Shown here one piece after another: positions 15,585 to 19,948 of a stretch of DNA of 19,948 bases (within the stretch, counting starts at the first letter, position 1; each line of letters starts with the position of its first letter). Under the pieces are notes generated by a model. It worked only from the letters and a program-made list of their open reading frames with translations. It made no database searches and was not told the DNA's origin. The stretch comes from DAISIL01 sp036822015 (GTDB taxonomy: Bacteria > Bacteroidota > Bacteroidia > Cytophagales > Bernardetiaceae). A program made the translations under genes and the position numbers. The DNA lies in contig DAISIL010000057.1 in the NCBI GenBank assembly GCA_036822015.1, forward strand, positions 1-19,948, written 5' to 3'.

Positions 15585-16143
15585 GGGGAGTACAGGTTGG
15601 TGGGTTATATGGACACGTCAGTTGAGCCTGTAAGCGGGCGCGTGCCTTAGATAGATTAGATTTGGAGGTTCCCTCCGATATGTCCAACAGATCAGCAATT
15701 TCTCGATGATTGTATCCTTCAATGACATACAAATTAAACACATTTCGATAAGCGGGAGGTAGTTGGGCAATCAACTTTCGGATATCATCAGCACCTAGGC
15801 GGTCTAACGCGGACTCATCGACGTGTAATGGATGGGTATCGTTTATTTCCTCCTGATACTGATGCGGGCGTTCGCGTCGATGTAAATCAATGGCAGTATT
15901 GATGAGGATGCGCCGTATCCATCCTTTGAAAGACCGGCTATTATCGTAGCGATGTAGCTGCATAAAAATTTTCACAAATCCCTCACTAAAAGCCTCCTCG
16001 GCTTCTGTATCTGTATCCGTGTAACGCAAACATACACTCATTCCGTAGGCAAAACAAGCCTTAAATAACTTTTGCTGGGCTTTGCGGCTGCCTTTGCGGC
16101 AGCCTTCAATTAAGGAAAAAAGAGCGGGGCTATCTAACTGCAT
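15574..16143 (-). CDS. RNA polymerase sigma-70 factor, ECF subfamily
   Basis: The ATG at 16143-16141 gives 189 residues; a TTG one codon upstream is a weaker start. Region 2 (about 20-92) contains KAQQKLFKACF, the TDTEAEEAFSEGFVKIF helix and SFKGWIRRILINTAIDLHRR, which bind core polymerase and the -10 region. Region 4 (about 118-175) contains LPPAYRNVFNLYVIEGYNHREIADLL and a recognition helix ISEGTSKSNLSKARARLQ for the -35 region. The C-terminal tail has two cysteines (in LTCPYNPPTCTP). ECF sigma factors answer envelope signals. Its stop overlaps the start of the membrane protein by 11 bases, supporting regulator-sensor coupling. Its target genes cannot be told; the neighbouring barrel and lipoprotein genes are candidates. 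Confidence 0.93.
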   Translation of the reverse strand: MQLDSPALFSLIEGCRKGSRKAQQKLFKACFAYGMSVCLRYTDTDTEAEEAFSEGFVKIFMQLHRYDNSRSFKGWIRRILINTAIDLHRRERPHQYQEEINDTHPLHVDESALDRLGADDIRKLIAQLPPAYRNVFNLYVIEGYNHREIADLLDISEGTSKSNLSKARARLQAQLTCPYNPPTCTPHGA

Positions 16144-16170
16144 CAAGTAAACAGCACTTTAAAGTTGTAG

Positions 16171-16215
16171 GATGCTTCCCCTATCCTGGTAAGATCAAGG
16201 TAGAGGAAGCGCATC
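16171..16215 (-). terminator. Imperfect hairpin between barrel and sigma genes
   Basis: An inverted repeat, GATGCTTCC-CTA against TAG-GGAAGCGCATC with a two-base bulge and one mismatch, surrounds a 17-base loop. It follows the stop of the barrel gene (16223) and precedes the sigma gene start at 16143. It may weaken read-through, be an attenuator, or be chance. There is no U-run. Confidence 0.3.
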
Positions 16216-16222
16216 TTTGGAA

Positions 16223-16822
16223 TTAGCGAAACCACCCGAATTTAATTCCGGCTTGAAAGCTAAATCCTGAAATATCAGACTGATCCAGGTTTCGATAGTC
16301 CATGTTGCTGATCCATCGGTAGCTCAGCCCTGCATTAAAACGAACGTACTTATGAATGTTCAATTCTAGCAAAGCCGCTGGCTCGACGGTCATAAAACTA
16401 CTGCTCCCCAGCAAAACAGGCGGTCCATCCCCATCCATCTCTACCTCTCCAACACCAATGAGGAGTGGAAAAGTTAGGTGTAATAGTTGATCTGGCTTCC
16501 AGGTGTACTCAACCATAGCACCACCAGCAACATAGTCCAGATGAATACCAGGGATCAATTCATTGTCAGGTACAGGGTCGTTCATCGATTGAGTATAAAA
16601 TGCCCCTAGGGTAACTTTTTTGCCTAAGGTAAGCCCGCCACGTAGGTTAAATAGAGCCGTTGTTGCTCCCCCCATATCGGTCAGTTGAACTGATGGCACG
16701 ACCACCACACCCAAAGGAGGTATTTTTGGACTATTACCCAGCAACGTTTTGGGTGTATCATCCTGTGCCTGCACCCACAGGGCGACAACGGAACAAAAGA
16801 AAAATAAAAAAGATTTTTTCAT
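16223..16822 (-). CDS. Outer-membrane beta-barrel-like protein, 199 aa
   Basis: It begins with a signal peptide (MKKSFLFFFCSVVALWVQAQ, cut near residue 20). The mature 180 residues alternate polar and hydrophobic/aromatic residues with glycine turns, for example LRGGLTLGKKVTLGAFYTQSMN, LDYVAGGAMVEYTW, VRFNAGLSYRWISN and a last strand FSFQAGIKFGWFR that ends in a terminal aromatic-arginine, typical of outer-membrane barrels inserted by BAM. About eight strands would fit. No known function is assigned. It starts 34 bases after the PepSY-like gene ends and lies 79 bases before the sigma gene, so it may be part of the same transcript. Confidence 0.8.
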   Translation of the reverse strand: MKKSFLFFFCSVVALWVQAQDDTPKTLLGNSPKIPPLGVVVVPSVQLTDMGGATTALFNLRGGLTLGKKVTLGAFYTQSMNDPVPDNELIPGIHLDYVAGGAMVEYTWKPDQLLHLTFPLLIGVGEVEMDGDGPPVLLGSSSFMTVEPAALLELNIHKYVRFNAGLSYRWISNMDYRNLDQSDISGFSFQAGIKFGWFR

Positions 16823-16856
16823 GGTTGTTTTTAAAAATTTTAGTGATAAAGGTGGC

Positions 16857-17171
16857 TTAGTCGTCGATTTTCAAAAAGTTTCCGCTCTCATCAAAATAAA
16901 TTTCGATGCCATTGGAAAGCCAAACTTCGTAGTAACGGTCGTCGCGGTCATATACCGCACGAATAATCGTTAGGTCGGGGTAGTTGGCTTGCACAAAATC
17001 AAGGATCGCCCTGGGCAGGTCTGCTGGATTAACCAAAAGGTCGTCCTTATCACTTTCGTAGCCGCAGTGATACGCATCGTCATCGTCAAAAAAGTCATCA
17101 CAGGCGGTCAAACCCAAAGCCATCCAAAAAGCCAAAAGATAGCTTAGAAACTTAAACAGATTGCGTTGCAT
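16857..17171 (-). CDS. PepSY-like lipoprotein
   Basis: I chose the ATG at 17171-17169 because it opens a lipoprotein signal (MQRNLFKFLSYLLAFWMALG) with lipobox LTAC (acylated Cys24). The frame extends 60 codons upstream through the intergenic hairpin without signal-like features. The mature part starts with an acidic run (DDFFDDDD) and a short CGYESDKDD section, then a domain of about 50 residues (LPRAILDFVQANYPDLTIIR, then YEVWLSNGIEIYFDESGNFL). That resembles the PepSY-like (BLIP-related) domain found in many Bacteroidota envelope proteins. It is 104 residues long and is probably surface- or periplasm-exposed. The ligand is unknown. Confidence 0.78.
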   Translation of the reverse strand: MQRNLFKFLSYLLAFWMALGLTACDDFFDDDDAYHCGYESDKDDLLVNPADLPRAILDFVQANYPDLTIIRAVYDRDDRYYEVWLSNGIEIYFDESGNFLKIDD

Positions 17172-17236
17172 GAATTTAAGTTGGTTAAGGTGAAAAATCG
17201 CCCACAACACGCAAACTGCTCGCAAAGGGTTGCCTC

Positions 17237-17262
17237 GGAGAAATAAAATATTTTCTTTCTCC
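17237..17262. terminator. 26-base near-perfect palindrome between metH and PepSY gene
   Basis: GGAGAAA, T, AAAATATTTT, C, TTTCTCC pairs at 12 of 13 positions, with a single T/C mismatch. It lies between the metH stop (17324) and the PepSY-like start (17171). Flanking CTC/GAG could extend the stem with a one-base bulge. A copy of GCAAAGG lies on each side (17222-17228 and 17272-17278). It may be a terminator or a dyad protein-binding site. Confidence 0.5.
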
Positions 17263-17323
17263 TGAGATATAGCAAAGGTCTTGTCGGGAGCCATTACCGG
17301 CGGCCCTTCTTGAAAGACAAGGA

Positions 17324-19948
17324 TCAATAGCCCAGGTTGGGGCCCAGCCAACGCTCCATCTCTTCGAGGGGGATATTTTTGCGTTTGGCGTAATCACTGA
17401 TTTGATCTCGGTCTAGGTATCCCACCCCAAAATAATGGCTTTGAGGATGCCCGATATAAAGCCCACTAACGGCGGCAGTTGGGTACATGGCTAGGTTTTC
17501 GGTGAGGGTAAGCCCGATGCGTTTTTCTACGTCGAGGAGCTGAAAAAGGGTGTGCTTTTCGGTGTGATCGGGGTTGGCGGGATAGCCGGGCGCCGGACGT
17601 ATGCCGTCGTAGCGTTCGCGGATAAGCTCCTCATTGCTAAGATTTTCACTGGGAGCATATCCCCAAAACTCTCTCCTGACACGGGCGTGCAGGTGTTCGG
17701 CAAAGGCTTCGGCGAGGCGGTCGGCGAGGGCTTTGGCCAGGATGGATCTGTAGTCGTCGTGATCGCGCTCGTAGCGTTCCGTGATCTGGTCTAGGCCGTG
17801 TCCGGTCGTGAGGGCAAAAGCTCCGCAGTAGTCCGGGATGCCGCTGTTTTTGGGGGCAATAAAATCAGAGATGCAAAGCATGTCCTTATCGGGGCCGTTA
17901 TTGACTTGCTGACGGAGGTTGTACCATTTGCCGATCACGTGCTGGCGTTGGTTGTCGGCGTAGAGTTCGATGTCGTCATCATCGACGGTGTTGGCGGGGA
18001 ACAGACCCACGACAGCTTTGGCGGTCAGTTGCTTTTGGGCCACGATCTGCTCGAGCATCTGCTGGGCATCGCGGTAAAGTTTTTCGGCTTCTGATCCGTA
18101 TTTGGCGTTTTTGAAGATTTTGGGATACGCGCCTTTGAGTCCCCAGGTGATAAAGAAGGGTGTCCAGTCGATGTAAGGGACGATCTGCTCGAGCGGATAA
18201 TTGTCAAATTGTTGAATGCCCAGATGCTTCGGTACGGCGGGTCGATAGTCTTTCCAGGAAACTTTCATTTTTCGTTGTCGGGCTTCCTGTATGGTTACAA
18301 AGTTTTTGGCACTTTGTTTTTTGGCGTGATCGTCGCGCATATCGCTGTACTCCTCCTTGTATTGGGTGTGTACCTGGGCGTAGGTTTCTCGGCTCAAAAG
18401 CTGGCTCACCACGGGTACAGCCTTGGAGGCATCCACGACGTGAGCAACAACGCCTTCGTACTGCGGGTCAATCTTGACGGCAGTATGGATGCGCGAAGTA
18501 GTAGCTCCACCGATCAGCAGGGGTTTGTTCATGCCGCGCTTTTGCATCTCCTGGGCCACAAAAACCATCTCATCCAAAGAGGGCGTAATCAATCCGCTTA
18601 AGCCGATGATGTCGGCTTGCTCTTTTTCGGCTTCGTCTAGGATTTTCTGGGCGGGAACCATGACCCCCAAATCAACGACATCGTAATTGTTACAGGCCAG
18701 TACGACACCAACGATGTTTTTTCCGATGTCGTGTACATCGCCCTTGACGGTGGCTAGCAGGATTTTACCTTTCTTCTGGGCTACCTCACCGCGCAAGGCG
18801 GCAGCTTCTTTTTCTTTTTCGAGGTACGGGATCAAGTAAGCCACCGCTTTTTTCATCACCCGCGCACTCTTGACGACCTGTGGCAAGAACATCTTCCCTG
18901 CCCCAAAGAGATCGCCGACGACATTCATGCCATCCATGAGCGGCCCTTCGATGACCTTGAGGGGTGTCGGAATTTTTTGGCGGGCTTCTTCGGTATCCTC
19001 CTCCACAAACTCCACGATACCGTTGATGAGCGCGTGTTCGAGGCGTTTTTCGACGGGATTTTCTCTCCAGGAGAGGTCTTTTTCGGCTTTCTTTCCGCCT
19101 TTGCCTTTGTAGGATTCGGCAATTTCTACGAGGCGTTCGGTGGCTTCGGGATCGCGATTAAAGAGGACATCCTCCACGGCTTGGAGCAAGTCCTTCGGAA
19201 TTTGCTCATAGACTTGCAGCATACCGGCATTGACGATACCCATCGTCAGTCCAGCCTTGATGGCATGGTACAAAAAGGCGGCGTGCATGGCCTCACGGAC
19301 GGCATTATTACCCCTGAAAGAAAACGAAAAGTTGCTCACCCCGCCGCTGCTTTTGGCGTAAGGCAAGTTTTCCTTGATCAAGGCGACAGCTTCGATGAAG
19401 TCCATGCCGTAGGTGTTGTGTTCTTCGATGCCCGTCGCGACGGCAAAGATATTGGGATCAAAGATGATGTCTTCGGGTGGAAAATTGATTTCTTCGGTAA
19501 GAATTTTGTAAGCTCTTTGGCAGATTTCGATTTTTCGTGCTTTGGTATCGGCTTGTCCTTGCTCATCAAAAGCCATCACGATTACGGCGAAGCCATAGCG
19601 GCGCACCAAACGCGCCTGCCGCTTAAACTCCTCCTCTCCTTCTTTGAGCGAAATCGAATTGACGATGCCTTTGCCCTGTACACATTTAAGCCCCTCCTCA
19701 ATGACCGACCATTTGGAGGAATCAATCATAATGGGCAACTTAGAAATATCGGGTTCGGCGGCCAGCAGGTTCAGAAAATCGCGCATGGCTCGGGCCGAAT
19801 CCAACATCCCCTCATCCATGTTTACGTCGATGATCTGGGCCCCACCCTCTACCTGGTTTTGGGCCACCGAAAGGGCCTCATCGTAGCGATTTTCTTTGAT
19901 GAGCTTGGCAAACTTCTTAGAACCCGTTACGTTGGTGCGCTCCCCAAC
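17324..19948 (-). CDS. metH: Cobalamin-dependent methionine synthase (N-terminus outside window)
   Basis: The frame runs from the right edge to a TGA at 17326-17324, 874 residues, with no start codon needed: the visible start VGERTNVTGSKKF is internal to the pterin domain. MetH moves a methyl group from methyltetrahydrofolate to homocysteine through cobalamin. Visible domains are the folate (pterin) domain (residues 1 to about 270, with IIDVNMDEGMLDS and MIDSSKW), the B12 cap and B12-binding domain with the cobalamin histidine motif GDVHDIG (His406 of the visible part), LSGLITPSLDEM and LLIGGATTS, and the AdoMet-reactivation domain with RPAPGYPANPDHTEK and the HYFGVGYLDRDQISDY end. The Cys seen at RPAPGYPACP in E. 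coli is Asn here. The zinc/homocysteine domain would lie off-window, on a separate gene if MetH is split as in many Bacteroidota. Confidence 0.97.
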   Translation of the reverse strand, partial: VGERTNVTGSKKFAKLIKENRYDEALSVAQNQVEGGAQIIDVNMDEGMLDSARAMRDFLNLLAAEPDISKLPIMIDSSKWSVIEEGLKCVQGKGIVNSISLKEGEEEFKRQARLVRRYGFAVIVMAFDEQGQADTKARKIEICQRAYKILTEEINFPPEDIIFDPNIFAVATGIEEHNTYGMDFIEAVALIKENLPYAKSSGGVSNFSFSFRGNNAVREAMHAAFLYHAIKAGLTMGIVNAGMLQVYEQIPKDLLQAVEDVLFNRDPEATERLVEIAESYKGKGGKKAEKDLSWRENPVEKRLEHALINGIVEFVEEDTEEARQKIPTPLKVIEGPLMDGMNVVGDLFGAGKMFLPQVVKSARVMKKAVAYLIPYLEKEKEAAALRGEVAQKKGKILLATVKGDVHDIGKNIVGVVLACNNYDVVDLGVMVPAQKILDEAEKEQADIIGLSGLITPSLDEMVFVAQEMQKRGMNKPLLIGGATTSRIHTAVKIDPQYEGVVAHVVDASKAVPVVSQLLSRETYAQVHTQYKEEYSDMRDDHAKKQSAKNFVTIQEARQRKMKVSWKDYRPAVPKHLGIQQFDNYPLEQIVPYIDWTPFFITWGLKGAYPKIFKNAKYGSEAEKLYRDAQQMLEQIVAQKQLTAKAVVGLFPANTVDDDDIELYADNQRQHVIGKWYNLRQQVNNGPDKDMLCISDFIAPKNSGIPDYCGAFALTTGHGLDQITERYERDHDDYRSILAKALADRLAEAFAEHLHARVRREFWGYAPSENLSNEELIRERYDGIRPAPGYPANPDHTEKHTLFQLLDVEKRIGLTLTENLAMYPTAAVSGLYIGHPQSHYFGVGYLDRDQISDYAKRKNIPLEEMERWLGPNLGY

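Noticed and set aside
17172..17351. 60-codon upstream extension of the PepSY-like frame
   Set aside because: It crosses the metH stop and the palindrome, and would bury the lipoprotein signal; the ATG at 17171 is better.
1..19948. CRISPR array, insertion sequence, tRNA or phage remnant
   Set aside because: No repeat-spacer periodicity, transposase motif, cloverleaf or phage-like gene was seen by eye; the repeats present are coding domain repeats.

Overview
The window reads as chromosomal DNA of a member of the Bacteroidota, most likely from the Saprospiria/Lewinella-like side of the phylum (inference). Reasons: a Bacteroidota-type NuoI, a MetH catalytic half that matches the split MetH of this phylum, a perfect TAnnTTTG -7 promoter element, very long secreted Ig-like/lamin-tail proteins, and ECF sigma factors coupled to membrane-anchored barrel proteins. 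Almost everything is on the minus strand. Only a short lipoprotein-nuoI pair (13493-14306) is on the plus strand. I saw no tRNA, rRNA, CRISPR array, insertion sequence or phage gene, and gene spacing is tight throughout.

Layout. (1) 1-5810: the N-terminal 1,936 residues of a giant secreted protein, running off the left edge. It has a signal peptide, a LamG-like first domain, eight tandem Ig-like repeats, then alternating lamin-tail and Ig-like modules. (2) 5885-9323: a compact four-gene minus-strand operon, transcribed as universal stress protein, TerC-family membrane protein, NosL-like copper-binding lipoprotein, then a 400-residue protein of unknown function. Gaps are 9, 0 and 10 bases, and a good -7 element lies ahead of it. 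(3) 9383-11732: a secreted protein of unknown function and a secreted seven-bladed propeller protein, separated by a directional hairpin. (4) 11820-13378: hemA (glutamyl-tRNA reductase), preceded in its operon by a small cytochrome-b5-like heme-binding protein. (5) 13493-14306: divergent, a tiny lipoprotein overlapping a solitary nuoI. (6) 14373-17171: probable operon of a PepSY-like lipoprotein, a small outer-membrane barrel protein, an ECF sigma factor and a transmembrane-anchored barrel protein that overlaps the sigma gene. (7) 17324-19948: metH without its N-terminus, running off the right edge.

How the genes fit together. The b5-like/hemA pair and nuoI tie to heme supply and respiration. 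The Usp-TerC-NosL operon looks like a stress and metal-handling unit carrying an unexplained fourth partner. The sigma factor with its overlapping membrane protein looks like an envelope-sensing regulatory pair. The large Ig/lamin-tail protein is probably a cell-surface or secreted adhesin-like product; a type IX secretion signal would lie outside the window and was not seen. No unmistakably new system is present. The most worthwhile leads are the stress/metal operon, the sigma/TM-barrel pair, the orphan nuoI and the modular lamin-tail array.
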